The translations under genes and the position numbers were made by a program. DNA of 64,000 bases from Natronosalvus rutilus (GTDB taxonomy: Archaea > Halobacteriota > Halobacteria > Halobacteriales > Natrialbaceae). Shown piece by piece: positions 27,377-36,775 of this stretch. The notes beneath the pieces were generated by a model, which did no database searches, was not told the origin of the DNA, and worked only from the letters and a program-made list of their open reading frames with translations. Location of the stretch: assembly GCF_024204665.1 (NCBI RefSeq), contig NZ_CP100355.1, positions 1,116,001 through 1,180,000 on the forward strand. Direction: 5' to 3'. Positions within the stretch are counted from its first letter, which is position 1, and every line of letters starts with the position of its first letter.

Positions 27377-27690
27377 GTGCCCAGCACTACTCGCTGATGC
27401 CTTCCGTGTCGTATTATCTGCGCTTCGCCCGTTTCCACTCGGATCGGTAGGGCTTCGCGAGTTGCTCATCAACGTGCGCTATTTCGAAATCATATTTAAA
27501 ACATGAGAACGATAGCACGAGGTTGAACCCACCCACGCTCCATTTCGCCAGATGACACGGTTTTAATGACTGGTAAAGCGATTCCAGAACCGAATCAGTT
27601 CAACTAATCGACACGGGGAGAGGCGTTGTTCGAGGGATGTTCCTAATACAGAACCGGAACCCCTCTGGCGAGCAACGAGGCGGATTTCGA
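27377..27690. other. Gene-free interval
   Basis: About 310 bases between a small protein and the end of the TFB gene, relatively AT-rich near 27480-27500. No reading frame, repeat or hairpin was recognised. Confidence 0.5.
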
Positions 27691-28656
27691 CTACTCGTGA
27701 ATGCCCATCGCGCTAATCTGCTCCTGGTATCGATTTCGAATCGTGACCTCGGTCACCTGGGCAACGTTCGCGACTTCCCGCTGGGTCTTTTTCTTGTTAC
27801 AGAGGAGCGCTGCAGCATAGATGGCGGCTGCGGCATATCCCGTCGGTGACTTCCCCGACAACATTCCCTTCTCGGCCGTGGTGTCGATAATCTCGTTGGC
27901 CTTCGATTGCACTTCTTCGGGCAACTCGAGTTCGGAACAGAAGCGAGGGACGTACTTCTTCGGGTCGACAGGCTGCATCTCGAGGCCGAGTTCCTTCGAG
28001 ATGTACCGATACGTGCGGCCGATCTCCATCCGGTCGACCCGCGAAACGGCGGCAATTTCGTCGAGGGATCGCGGAATCCCCTCCATCCGACAGGCCGCGT
28101 ACAACGTGCTCGTGGAGACGCCCTCGATGGACCGCCCGCGGATGAGGTCCTCCTCGAGCGCGCGGCGATAGAGGACGCTCGCGACCTCTCGAACGGAGCG
28201 CGGAACGCCCAGAGCGGAGGCCATCCGGTCAGTCTCGGAGAGCGCAAACTGGAGGTTTCGCTCGCCGGCGTCCTTCGTTCGGATTCGCTCTTGCCACTTG
28301 CGCAGCCGATTCATCTGGCTGCGCTTTTCCGAGGAGAGAGAGCGCCCGTAGGCGTCCTGGTTCTTCCAGTCGATCGTCGTGGTGAGCCCCTTGTCGTGCA
28401 TCGTCTGCGTCGTCGGCGCACCGACGCGCGACTTGCTGTCGCGCTCGGCCGCGTTGAACGCTCGCCACTCCGGCCCGCGGTCGATCGTCTCCTCTTCCAG
28501 AATCAGTCCACAGTCCTCACAGCTAATCTCACTTCCGTCTGCGCTTCTCGAGAGCGACGTCGAATCACACTCCGGGCAGGTTCGAACACCCTCTTCTCCA
28601 GTGGTTTCGTGCTCTGTCTGTGTTTCGTGTTCTGTCTGGGAAGTCAGGCGCTCCAT
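27691..28656 (-). CDS. tfb: Transcription initiation factor IIB (TFB)
   Basis: A 321-residue archaeal TFB. The zinc ribbon is [13 protein letters not shown] ... [11 protein letters not shown] (four Cys at about 27, 30, 46, 49), followed by the B-reader/linker ([19 protein letters not shown]) and two cyclin folds. The first cyclin fold contains [18 protein letters not shown] and the second [19 protein letters not shown], ending with the BRE-contacting helix [16 protein letters not shown] bridges TBP-bound promoter DNA and RNA polymerase. Haloarchaea have many TFB paralogues that select promoter sets; which one this is cannot be told. Confidence 0.95.
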   Translation of the reverse strand: MERLTSQTEHETQTEHETTGEEGVRTCPECDSTSLSRSADGSEISCEDCGLILEEETIDRGPEWRAFNAAERDSKSRVGAPTTQTMHDKGLTTTIDWKNQDAYGRSLSSEKRSQMNRLRKWQERIRTKDAGERNLQFALSETDRMASALGVPRSVREVASVLYRRALEEDLIRGRSIEGVSTSTLYAACRMEGIPRSLDEIAAVSRVDRMEIGRTYRYISKELGLEMQPVDPKKYVPRFCSELELPEEVQSKANEIIDTTAEKGMLSGKSPTGYAAAAIYAAALLCNKKKTQREVANVAQVTEVTIRNRYQEQISAMGIHE

Positions 28657-28919
28657 TACCACTCATTAATCCTCGAGAGAGTTAAACGCTGGGTGGTTTC
28701 GAGGAGCCCGTGTGGCCAACCAGAAACGAAATGAATCTCGGTCGTATTCGTCGAGCAACCCTCTGGAATCGCTCGCGCGTGTCAGCGTGTAAGCTATTCG
28801 GCTCTGTTGGAACTCTCAATCGTCGATAAAACCGTGTGCGCCAGACAGAGTATCTACTCAGCAACGCGGCAATTGGGCGTAACTAATGTTAAATATTTGG
28901 GAGATATGGCGGTGAGGGT

Positions 28920-30002
28920 TTGTGCGTCGCGACCGAACAGTCCGGTGTGAACCAGACCGACACCAGCGCACGATCGGCGTCGAAGTCAGAAGTCGAAACC
29001 GTGCGGGCCGCGGCGAGAAGCGGCCGTGAGTACCTCTCGAGGGCAGCACCATATCTCCGGCGCGGCGTCGAATCGGGTACCATAACGGCAATTATCGGGG
29101 GGACGGGCCTCCTCAGCGGTATCCGAGCGCTCCTGGCCGGCGAGCACGAGCGCGGGCTCGCCAGGGTCACCCTGGGAGCTGGGTTCATAGCAGCCGCGCT
29201 CGACCAGCGGCGGTCCCGCAGCCGCGGCGAGGTGCCTGACGTCGAGCAAACCGACGTGGTAGACACGTCGCCTGACGTCGATGCAGTCGCCGATGAGGCC
29301 GGCAGCGTCGGGGAGGAAGATCACACCATCGGTGAGACGGCCGTGGAGGTCGCTGACACGTCCCCAGATGTCGAGGACGTGGGATCGGGGCTCGAGTCCG
29401 AATCTGACGTCGAGCCGGCATCGGTCGGCCAGCGCGAGATTGTCGACACCGGTCTCGGGAGCGAGGACCTCTCGGAGACGACCGAGCGTGAAATGAGGGA
29501 TACCGATGGCGAGGAAGAGTCGAGCGACGAGACGACGGATACCGATGGCGAGGAAGAGTCGAGCGACGAAACGACGACCGAGGAGGACACTGACGCCGAC
29601 GATGGCACCGAAACAGCGGATATCGATCGTCTGGGCGAGGCGGCCTTCGACAGGCAGAGCCGTGAGGTTCCGGCGCCACAGCGAGCGTTCAACCAGGGCT
29701 ATCTGGCCCACTCGACCGAGGCGTTCTGGGGAATCCGCGCACGCGACGACGCGGTGTTGGTCTCCCTCGACTACGACGCTATCCAGGGCCGCGACGGGAT
29801 GCAGTACGTCGCCAGCAGTGAAATCGGCCAGGACGTCCGCGAACTACCGATCCCCGACGCTGTCCTCACCCACTGGGACGAGGTATTCGGCGGCGGTACT
29901 GCCGTCATCGGCGGCGATGATATCCTATTCGCTACGACCGAGGATCTCGCGAGCGACGGCCTGCTACGCATCCTCCCTGCGGAGTGGGCCGACGACCTGT
30001 GA
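28920..30002 (+). CDS. Haloarchaeal protein with acidic repeat linker, unknown function
   Basis: A 360-residue protein if started at a TTG at 28920; a GTG at 28947 (VNQTD) is an alternative. A TATA-like TTAAATATTT lies near 28889-28898. The N-terminal 90 residues are helical with a hydrophobic Gly-rich stretch (TITAIIGGTGLLSGIRALLA and LGAGFIAAALD). A long acidic linker (about 95-235) contains DTDGEEESSDETT twice in tandem, from a 39-base direct repeat at about 29499-29576. The C-terminal 120 residues are globular (VPAPQRAFNQGYLAHSTEAF to LRILPAEW). I do not know the family. Its TGA stop begins the solo IS hairpin that follows. Confidence 0.6.
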   Translation: MCVATEQSGVNQTDTSARSASKSEVETVRAAARSGREYLSRAAPYLRRGVESGTITAIIGGTGLLSGIRALLAGEHERGLARVTLGAGFIAAALDQRRSRSRGEVPDVEQTDVVDTSPDVDAVADEAGSVGEEDHTIGETAVEVADTSPDVEDVGSGLESESDVEPASVGQREIVDTGLGSEDLSETTEREMRDTDGEEESSDETTDTDGEEESSDETTTEEDTDADDGTETADIDRLGEAAFDRQSREVPAPQRAFNQGYLAHSTEAFWGIRARDDAVLVSLDYDAIQGRDGMQYVASSEIGQDVRELPIPDAVLTHWDEVFGGGTAVIGGDDILFATTEDLASDGLLRILPAEWADDL

Positions 30003-30050
30003 CTACTCCCACGACTGAAGTCGTGGGCTTCTCCTTGACTTCGTGTAAGA
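30000..30050 (+). repeat. Solo IS200/IS605 terminal hairpin
   Basis: TGACTACTCCC, a variant of TGACATCCTCC, begins with the stop codon of the preceding gene. It is followed by the stem CCCACGACT / AGTCGTGGG (30008-30027, loop GA) and CTTCTCCTTGACTTCGTGTA. No transposase adjoins it. The following 300 bases, up to 30360, show no gene I can support. Confidence 0.65.
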
Positions 30051-30360
30051 TGACACTTTCCACCCTGAAGAACGAGAGGATCTCAACTGGAGTATGGTTA
30101 CCCCCACTTCTGACGATTGAGGTGGGTCTCATATCTTCACAGGAATTCTGAGCATAAGGCTCGCTTCTGATGTATCTAATTAATCAACAGCAGTTCACGA
30201 ATTTGGAGAATGTTGGTTAACATGGTCCTCCCTTCCTTCGGTGTTAAATCCATCCTCAGTCAGTAGTAGTCGACCATCGCGACGCAGTTGCGTTTGTCCT
30301 CGACGAGACCGAAGACCGAATTTCGGAAATTTGAGACAAAGCAGAAACGCCGTTGAAATC

Positions 30361-30753
30361 CTACTCTTTCCAGATGAGGCCGTCGATGTGTGCCTCCATC
30401 ACCGTTTCATCGTCCTCATTGGTGCACACGACAGAATTCGAGAGCGTATAGCGATCGTCGCGTTCTTCGACTGTTTCGGTTTTCAATTCACACCGGATTG
30501 TGTCTCCGGTATACACTGGTTGGAGGAAGTCGAATTCCATCGTCTTCGCGATATAGCTTAGATCCCCACCGATTTTCGTCGGGAGGGTAGCGGTGAGCAA
30601 TCCTTGGACGACTAAGCGGCCTGCTTCGTCAGGTTCAGTGTGGATCGCTTGCTGATCTCCTGAGACCTCACCAAATTGGCGGACATCCGCTTTCGTAAAC
30701 GTCCGCTCATAGGTGTGGATTTCGCCTTCTTCTGGTGAATAAGATCCGGACAT
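30361..30753 (-). CDS. MaoC-like hot-dog dehydratase
   Basis: A 130-residue hot-dog-fold protein. YERTFTKADVRQFGEVSGDQQAIHTEPDEA carries the hydratase-2 motif, with the Asp and His (GDxxxxH) that activate water. LVVQGLLTATLPTKIGGDLS is the substrate helix and MEFDFLQPVYTGDTIRCELK the conserved strand. Such proteins hydrate enoyl-CoA or act as related thioesterase-like enzymes. The start at MSGSYSPEEGE is the best fit to the family length. It runs in the same direction as the FNT gene but is separated from it by 102 bases. Confidence 0.85.
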   Translation of the reverse strand: MSGSYSPEEGEIHTYERTFTKADVRQFGEVSGDQQAIHTEPDEAGRLVVQGLLTATLPTKIGGDLSYIAKTMEFDFLQPVYTGDTIRCELKTETVEERDDRYTLSNSVVCTNEDDETVMEAHIDGLIWKE

Positions 30754-30855
30754 GAATGCTCTACAGTTCCTATTCCAGCAAGCTAGATAATTCTGCGGCA
30801 CGGGACATCAAAAGTCGGCTATGTTCTAGCGAAGAACATCAGCGCTGGTGACATC

Positions 30856-31704
30856 TTATGTTTCCCCACCATCCCTCGACTCAAAATCGACGTCCTGTTG
30901 TTCGCCCGCTAATGCGACGTGGCCATAGTTGATCAACCCGACGAAAACCCCGCCACCGATGATGTTTCCCAGCGTGGTGAACACCAAAAATGACCCGAAT
31001 TCAACAGGGGTAACCGTGTCTGTGAGCACCATCGCGGAGAGTACTTCTGTGGTTCCGAGGATCGAATGGTGAAACGGTCCGAAGCCGATCAACGCCGTTA
31101 CGAGGAGGACGAACACAATCCGGCCGATGGTATCTCGACTGGCAGCAGACAGCCACGTCGCCAGCCCCATCAACCACCCCGCGATGACGCCGGAAAGGAG
31201 GATCACCCACCAGGGAAATCCGAGAAGCGCATCAGCGAGCGATCCGAACGACGCCGGTTCCGCTATCCCCATCGGCGAGCCAATTGCTACGATCAACCCA
31301 ACGAATGCAGCACAGCCGAGCAGATTAGCGATGTACACCACGCTCCAGAGGCGGGCGACTTCCGTGAGCGATGCACGACCGTCGAGCAACGGAAGAATCG
31401 CCATTGTAGTGTGTGCGGTGAACAGTTCCGTCTGTCCAACGACAACGAACAGGAACGCGATCGCAGAGATACCTGCCAACGTGGCCTGTTTCGTGAGTTC
31501 TGAGTCGAAACCAGTGGAGAACGTCAAGACCATCGCCATGAAGAGTGCACCGAAGCTCAGATTGAGGCCTGCTGAAACCCCCGACAGGAACACCCCCGTA
31601 GCTGGCCGTTCGATCTCTTTGAGCGCGTTTTCCATCTCCCGTTCGAGGATTTTGCGATACGAGAGCGTCGCGCCAGTCGGGCCACTCTCTGGCTCGGAAC
31701 TCAT
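30856..31704 (-). CDS. Formate/nitrite transporter (FNT) family channel
   Basis: A 282-residue membrane protein with six hydrophobic segments. FLSGVSAGLNLSFGALFMAM is the first pore-lining helix. The family Thr-containing loop occurs in VVVGQTELFTAHTTMAILPLL and the GPFHHSILGTTEVLSAMV segment is the second repeat, with a re-entrant region. FNT proteins form pentamers that conduct formate, nitrite, hydrosulphide or other monovalent acids. The substrate cannot be assigned from context. The cytosolic N-terminus and acidic C-tail are typical of haloarchaeal members. Confidence 0.85.
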   Translation of the reverse strand: MSSEPESGPTGATLSYRKILEREMENALKEIERPATGVFLSGVSAGLNLSFGALFMAMVLTFSTGFDSELTKQATLAGISAIAFLFVVVGQTELFTAHTTMAILPLLDGRASLTEVARLWSVVYIANLLGCAAFVGLIVAIGSPMGIAEPASFGSLADALLGFPWWVILLSGVIAGWLMGLATWLSAASRDTIGRIVFVLLVTALIGFGPFHHSILGTTEVLSAMVLTDTVTPVEFGSFLVFTTLGNIIGGGVFVGLINYGHVALAGEQQDVDFESRDGGET

Positions 31705-31988
31705 TGGTGGTGATACGTACGATAATGCCCATGAACATACTTTGGGTTGGTAATCGCGGCGATCCGGCTGTGACAGAACCCGTCAGGGTTAGATAAAATT
31801 CTCATCCCGTGAGGTGTTCCAAATAGCGTGCTGAATGCACATGTAGTGTGCGAGAAGAGTCAATCAACGAAGAGTAGGGTCGATCAGTCCAGGTGATGCA
31901 GTTGCTGGAACAACGCTTAGGTTCTCCGAGTTTTGCCAAGAGTCTCGGTGGAATACAGTGGACGCAGAACGTGTGGTGGGGCACATAG

Positions 31989-33314
31989 CTACTCGTTCCC
32001 CGGTTCGCGGTGTCTCCGCCGCCATCGATCGTAGGCGTCCATGACTGCGCTCGAGCTCACGCCGTGCAGGATAATCGACATGAGGACGACGAAGCCGACG
32101 AAGGCCCAGAGCTCACCCGCTTCAACGAGGAGTTCTCTCTCTTGAAACGACGATTCCGCTAATGCGTGGGAGAGATAATAGAACGACCCGATACCACGAA
32201 TACCGAAGAACGCGATCACGATACGTTCCGGCCAGGTGGCCGTGGTACCGAGGAAGCTTAGAATGCCGACCGCCGGCCTGATCACGACGAGAAGCGCCAG
32301 CCCCATCAGTCCCTCGAGCCAGGTAAGGGGCCCAAGTAATCCTCCAGCGATAGCACCCCCGAACAACACGAGTACCGTCGCCATTAGGAGTCGTTCGACG
32401 ACGACAGCGAAATCGTGCAGTTCGACGTAGTACTCGTGTTCCCACTCGAAATGGCGGAGCGACAGTGCGGCGACGAAGACTGCGATGAAACCGTACCCCC
32501 CTAGGAGTTCCGTCACACTGTAAGCGACCAGGGTCGTGGCTAGCGCTTCGACGCCTGCCATCACCTCTTCGCCACGGGTCACCATCTCGGAGAGGCTCTC
32601 CGTCGCAGGTAAGCGAAACAACAAGCGAGCGACGAGCTCGCCGATAATCAAGCCGAGCACGGCCCCGGCCAAAATCTTGTAAAGAACGTCCACCAGCGCC
32701 CAGTCGATCAGCCACGCCAGAGATGCCCCCTCTGCGAGCGCCGCACCGGCTGCAGCGATGGCCAGATTTGTCAACGGAAAGGCCAACCCGTCGTTGAAGC
32801 CGGCTTCGGAGGTGAGCGCGAACCGAACTGTCCCCCACTCGTACTGGGGGTCCTGTTCCTCTTCGAGTTCCGTCAGCGGCGCGCCTGCTTCGACACCGGA
32901 GGCGAGCACCGGATCGGTGGGGGCGAGCACCGCCCCGAGTAGGATAGCTGTAGCTGGAAACAGGCCCATAACCTTCCATGCCAGTAACGCCATGATTCCT
33001 GCCGTGAGGGGTAATGCGATGGCGAGCAACCGCCATGTTGCGGACCACCGCTGGATCGAGAACGGGCGGTCAATCTTCAATCCGGCGCCCATGAGCGAGA
33101 TGATAACGACGAGTTCAGTGAGTCGTTCAGTCAGGTAGGAGTTCTCGATCGGATCGAGGACGGGAACCCCGGGGACGAACGCAAATATGGTGAACCCGAC
33201 CCCGACGTAGATGATTGGAAACGAGAGTGGACGATGTTCGAGCAGCCGAGGGAGAAGGACAGTCCCGAAGAGCGCAATTGCTATAATCAGCAGTGTAATC
33301 TCATACGCTGCCAT
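31989..33314 (-). CDS. CPA1-family Na+/H+ antiporter (NhaP-like)
   Basis: A 441-residue protein with about 12 transmembrane segments. The ion-binding region LGAVLAPTDPVLASGVEAG and the partner helix ALTSEAGFNDGLAFPLTNLA carry the TDP and ND Asp residues typical of NhaP/CPA1 exchangers. FFGIRGIGSFYYLSHAL is the conserved Arg-bearing helix. It exchanges Na+ (or K+) for protons at the cytoplasmic membrane, a basic need in hypersaline habitats. The second of two adjacent ATG codons was taken as the start; the other adds one Met. Confidence 0.9.
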   Translation of the reverse strand: MAAYEITLLIIAIALFGTVLLPRLLEHRPLSFPIIYVGVGFTIFAFVPGVPVLDPIENSYLTERLTELVVIISLMGAGLKIDRPFSIQRWSATWRLLAIALPLTAGIMALLAWKVMGLFPATAILLGAVLAPTDPVLASGVEAGAPLTELEEEQDPQYEWGTVRFALTSEAGFNDGLAFPLTNLAIAAAGAALAEGASLAWLIDWALVDVLYKILAGAVLGLIIGELVARLLFRLPATESLSEMVTRGEEVMAGVEALATTLVAYSVTELLGGYGFIAVFVAALSLRHFEWEHEYYVELHDFAVVVERLLMATVLVLFGGAIAGGLLGPLTWLEGLMGLALLVVIRPAVGILSFLGTTATWPERIVIAFFGIRGIGSFYYLSHALAESSFQERELLVEAGELWAFVGFVVLMSIILHGVSSSAVMDAYDRWRRRHREPGNE

Positions 33315-33404
33315 CACTCAACCTACGGTATCGATTTGGAAAGCCGTTGGCCTCGTTCGACTCCCTCGTTGGCCTGTGTCTGACAGTCGGGAGTCTATGC
33401 AAGT

Positions 33405-33450
33405 TAACGACCACGGGTCGGGTGACCCGTGGCTTTTCTTGTTCCCTCAG
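33405..33450 (-). repeat. Right-end hairpin of a decayed tnpB element
   Basis: CCACGGGTC / GACCCGTGG (33411-33419 and 33424-33432, loop GGGT) lies immediately downstream of the tnpB remnant at 33452. It is preceded on the plus strand by TTAACGA instead of TTGACAT and followed by CTTTTCTTG. It has the size and position of the right-end hairpins at the other elements. Confidence 0.6.
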
Positions 33451-33451
33451 C

Positions 33452-34085
33452 CTATGTCGTAAACACTCCACGCGAAGCGATTTCGCGGGATGAAGATGGG
33501 CGGTTTACTGAACGCCCCCACCCGGACAGACGCACCAACCGAACTTGGGGTTGGGTTTTGTGAGTCCGGTAATTAACCGATTCAACGTCCACGTTAGCGT
33601 GTTTCGCCCACGCTCGCCACGCCACGTTCACACTTGCGTTCCGGTCAGCGTGGTCTTGCTGAACCTCACACGAGTCATTCGTACACCGGAACCGCTGACC
33701 CTGACGGTAGCCACGGTGCCCACAACACGAACACGACTTCGAGTTGTACGGTGACTCAACCGTCTCGCACGGAATTTGGTTCCACGTTGCTTTGTAGCGA
33801 ACCTGTTTCTCGAACTTGTGAAACGGGAGTTTGTGCAGACGCCGATTCATGTACGTTCCGTACTTGATGGCGTCTCGAATCCCACTCAAGTCCTCGAACA
33901 CGATGGTTGGGTTCGAGAACTATTGGGCGAACTCCACCACGACTCGGGACATCCGGTGAAGAATCCACTCGGTGTAGCGTTCTTCTTTTTCCCCGAGTTG
34001 GTGGTGGATGGAGTGTTGGCCGTGTTCCTGACAGCGTTTCGTGATGGTGTGCGGTCTCGCTCGCACAGTGCAACAAGGCGTTTCC
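33452..34085 (-). pseudogene. tnpB: tnpB remnant: 5'-truncated, internal stop
   Basis: Reading down from about 34085, one continuous frame gives KEERYTEWILHRMSRVVVEF, then a TAG near 33920, then FSNPTIVFEDLSGIRDAIKY with RuvC-II Glu and GTYMNRRLHKLPFHKFEKQ. The zinc finger is CSCCGHRGYRQGQRF to CTNDSC, and the RuvC-III Asp may be in QQDHADRNASVNVAWR. The N-terminal domains and RuvC-I Asp are absent. The gene is dead both by truncation and by the nonsense codon. Its surviving 3' end and hairpin could still specify a guide-type RNA. Confidence 0.8.
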
Positions 34086-34155
34086 ATCACACGGCTTCGT
34101 CTGTGGATTGGTTGCAGTCCAAAGAATCTATGTCTGAGCCCGTTAACCGAAGAAT

Positions 34156-34629
34156 ATGGCCGAACTCGATGAGATCGATTACGGTATTCTCCACCTATTG
34201 CAGGAGGACGCCCGACATCAAACACCGGTTGATATGGCCGAACACCTCCCTGTTTCCGCTCAGACCGTGCGTAACCGCATCGAGAAATTAGAAGAAGCCG
34301 GCGTTATCGAAGGGTACGCACCCAGCATCAACTACGAGAAAGCTGGGTTCCCAATCCGACTCCAGTTTATCTGTACGGCTCCTCCTCAACAACGCGAAGA
34401 ACTTGCTAAGGAAATCCTTCAAATCGACCATATGGTACGCGTTGACGAGATGCTGAGCGCCACCGAGAATCTTCGCTCATTGGCCGTAACGAAAGATTCA
34501 GAGGAGATTAACACAATCACTGAAAAATTACACGAGTTGGGACTAACAATTGAACGGGAACAACTCCAGCGATACGAACACAACCGACCATTCAATCATT
34601 TCGGCGAAGAAACAATTTCTGAGGAATAA
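34156..34629 (+). CDS. Lrp/AsnC-type transcriptional regulator
   Basis: A 157-residue protein. The helix-turn-helix begins LDEIDYGILHLLQEDARHQT, with recognition helix PVSAQTVRNRIEKLEEAGVI. A C-terminal alpha-beta region (IRLQFICTAPPQQREELAKE) resembles the RAM ligand domain in outline but is divergent. It therefore probably senses a metabolite and acts near its own gene. The A+T content rises just downstream (34630-34700). It is divergent from the tnpB remnant. Confidence 0.8.
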   Translation: MAELDEIDYGILHLLQEDARHQTPVDMAEHLPVSAQTVRNRIEKLEEAGVIEGYAPSINYEKAGFPIRLQFICTAPPQQREELAKEILQIDHMVRVDEMLSATENLRSLAVTKDSEEINTITEKLHELGLTIEREQLQRYEHNRPFNHFGEETISEE

Positions 34630-34748
34630 AAGACTACGGCAGATATTTTTACCACTACAATTTGGGAAAGTCAAATTTAATCTGATTTTTTCATATTCGC
34701 TCCTCGATTGTGCGCAATCTATTTGTCTCGGGAGTACAATGTGTGGGT

Positions 34749-35009
34749 ATGGCACAATCCATTAGTTTATACTGTGAACCTGATGGGAGTGACACAGTCA
34801 TCACAGAGATTATCTCGGCCATTGCGGAGATGGAAGGTGTCGGCCCTGCCGACTTACACCCTCCTCTTTACGACGTAATTGATCTTGAAGCCCTCGGGGC
34901 TGTGTTGTCCCACGATAGCGGTTTCGTCTCCGTCTCATTCACCTACAACGGGCAGGACATCGAATTACAGTCGAAGAGAGACACTCGTGGGGGAAAGAAT
35001 GGAGAGTAG
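34749..35009 (+). CDS. HalOD1 output-domain protein
   Basis: An 86-residue protein that is essentially one HalOD1 domain. SGDTVITEIISAIAEMEGV-like N-terminal helix (actual GSDTVITEIISAIAEMEGV) is followed by the hallmark LHPPLYDVIDLEALGAVL and a terminal strand pair VSVSFTYNGQDIEL. HalOD1 is a haloarchaeal domain of unknown biochemical role often tied to two-component or bat-type signalling. The ATG at 34749 was chosen over an upstream GTG at 34710. Its 3' end overlaps the next gene by 11 bases. A second HalOD1 protein is at 56973-57353. Confidence 0.8.
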   Translation: MAQSISLYCEPDGSDTVITEIISAIAEMEGVGPADLHPPLYDVIDLEALGAVLSHDSGFVSVSFTYNGQDIELQSKRDTRGGKNGE

Positions 35010-35232
35010 CAAATATCAGTGTAAATGTTATACGTGCGGCCTGGACCGCCTCTATGAGACCTTTGAACGGGGGCAGACAGAATTCAATGTCCACGCCGAG
35101 AATCAACATCAAGTTGAGTTAATACGCATTACCGGGGAACGTGAGCGTGTTGAACTGGAAGAGCCTGAGTCTACCGGCACAGAAGAACTAGGACTTGATG
35201 GTTCTGAACCAAAGGGAGCACGTACAGATTAG
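34999..35232 (+). CDS. Small protein with a CxC/C metal-binding-like motif
   Basis: A 77-residue protein starting MESSKYQCKCYTCGLDRLYE. The CKCYTC cluster near the N-terminus, followed by HAENQHQVELIRI, could form a zinc site with the downstream His residues; the C-terminal third is acidic and disordered. It overlaps the HalOD1 gene by 11 bases and should be translationally coupled to it, so the two likely act together. Its TAG stop is directly followed by the IS end motif GTGACATCC. The family was not recognised. Confidence 0.6.
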   Translation: MESSKYQCKCYTCGLDRLYETFERGQTEFNVHAENQHQVELIRITGERERVELEEPESTGTEELGLDGSEPKGARTD

Positions 35233-35275
35233 GTGACATCCTCCCACGACTGAAGTCATGGGTTTTCTCGCCTAA
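35233..35275 (+). repeat. Solo IS200/IS605 terminal hairpin
   Basis: GTGACATCCTCC, then stem CCCACGACT / AGTCATGGG (35243-35262, loop GA, one G-T/A mismatch) and TTTTCTCGCC. It starts at the base after the stop codon of the preceding gene. No transposase is adjacent. The following 300 bases to 35582 are AT-richer and show no gene. Confidence 0.65.
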
Positions 35276-35582
35276 TCTCTATAATCACAGCCGCACTCTC
35301 TCTTCTTCTTATTCTGTATCTCTATCGTCAGCAGAACTCCTTTCAGTAAATTCCTCATGGGACTTCCCCTGTACTGAGTGATCACCGACTCTCGTAGGTC
35401 ACCTCTCATCTCGTGTGACATTAGCATCCTGAGTTCAGCACACACTAAATGAACTACCCGGTCTTGTCAGAAAGACGTGGCCGGTTTAGAGGATGTATGA
35501 AGAAGGGCAAAATTCGTTCCTGAGATAACTCTCGATTGGTGCAAAAAAGTTCAATTCCTCTCGCGTCCTCCTTACGTAAGCT

Positions 35583-35960
35583 ATGGAACGATACGTCGAT
35601 GGATTCGTCATCCCGGTCCTGAACGAACAGCTCGATGCATACCGTGAAATGGCCAGCGAGGCCGGAAAGCTCTGGATCAAACACGGCGCTCTCGAGTATT
35701 TCGAAGGCGTCGGAGACGACATGGAGCCCGACATGGACGGCATGCCAATGGTGACCTTCCCACAACTCGCAGACACAGAGAGCGACGAGACAGTTGTATT
35801 TTCATTTATCGTCTTCGAGTCGCGGGACCACCGCGACGAAGTGAACGCGAAGGTGATGGAAGATCCCACAATGGACTCCGACAACTACGAAGAGGAGATG
35901 CCCTTCGATCCGGAGCGCATGGCGTACGGTGGCTTCCGTTCAATCGTCAGCTACGAGTAA
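35583..35960 (+). CDS. DUF1428-family protein
   Basis: A 125-residue ferredoxin-like (dimeric alpha-beta barrel type) protein. MERYVDGFVIPVLNEQLDAY and the strand VVFSFIVFESRDHRDEVNAK are characteristic of DUF1428 (YbaA-like), together with KLWIKHGALEYFE and the terminal MAYGGFRSIV. Family members are cytosolic and small; their biochemical function is not established. Its last ten bases overlap the convergent gene at 35951. Confidence 0.85.
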   Translation: MERYVDGFVIPVLNEQLDAYREMASEAGKLWIKHGALEYFEGVGDDMEPDMDGMPMVTFPQLADTESDETVVFSFIVFESRDHRDEVNAKVMEDPTMDSDNYEEEMPFDPERMAYGGFRSIVSYE

Positions 35961-36514
35961 CCATCGTCGTGTATCGTACAGTCTTGACGAACCCCAAGAT
36001 AGACTGGTTGCGGGTCGTACGCGCCACTTCGGATCTGATGAATCGCCTTCGCCGTCGAATAGTGGTTCCCATCCACGACAATCGACGCTTCATCAGGATC
36101 GGGTTGAAAGAGTGTCAATCGTTCTTCGTGCATCGTCGTTTCGAAACTGTCAGCAAGCCGCCTGATATGTGCTACGTCAATATCTTCGAACGTATCCGGT
36201 AATTCCGATTCGATGATGCGCTTTGCGGCCCCTCGTATCGTATTATCCGGCGAGAGCTTTCGCCAGGAACTGTCTGCTGGTCCGTCAATTACTCTGAGAC
36301 GTAGAAATTCCGTCTTATCCAGCTCTGTTGCATACCACGTGATATGGTGTTGCCAAATAAATGCGGCCTGAAACGGGCACTGACAAAGAAGTTCCCCAAC
36401 GAGTTCCCACTCCGCTTCCTTCCGCTCAAAGTCAAAGTCTCGATAGCGTTTTTTATTTTCACGCTGGAGCCAATTCCGAGCTACCTCAGCCAGCGGAATT
36501 CCTGTTTGTCCCAT
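35951..36514 (-). CDS. Hypothetical protein with ParB-like DGNH motif
   Basis: About 187 residues from the ATG reading MGQTGIPLAEVARNWLQREN. A mostly helical N-terminus is followed by FQPDPDEASIVVDGNHYSTA and a helix (KAIHQI). The VDGNH signature resembles the ParB/sulfiredoxin nucleotide-binding motif (often D-G-x-H/R), which would suggest a ParB-like fold, but I cannot confirm it. The longer frame upstream is Arg- and Pro-rich and was rejected. It is convergent with the DUF1428 gene. Confidence 0.45.
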   Translation of the reverse strand: MGQTGIPLAEVARNWLQRENKKRYRDFDFERKEAEWELVGELLCQCPFQAAFIWQHHITWYATELDKTEFLRLRVIDGPADSSWRKLSPDNTIRGAAKRIIESELPDTFEDIDVAHIRRLADSFETTMHEERLTLFQPDPDEASIVVDGNHYSTAKAIHQIRSGAYDPQPVYLGVRQDCTIHDDGYS

Positions 36515-36775
36515 TTGGCAGAGATGGACTTCGAGAGCCAAACCATTGGCGCTGTAACCTCGGTCGTGTACCAGGGGCTCAGCTCGGTATCCTAGAAGCA
36601 ATCCTCGAGATCGTCCTTGTGACGCTTTCAGCGGTCTGCATGCGTCGGGTCCACCAGGACGGACTTCATGTGGCCGTCGTCGTCGCCGTCCTCGAGGCGC
36701 TGGGTTCTCCACGAGTGTCGACGTTCCCCATCTGAATGGTGGCGGCATTATAATGATGGACCGTGTACGTTTGAT

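Noticed and set aside
30241-30345. Possible winged-helix gene fragment on the minus strand (GRLLLTEDGF)
   Set aside because: Only about 30 residues with no recognisable domain or boundaries.
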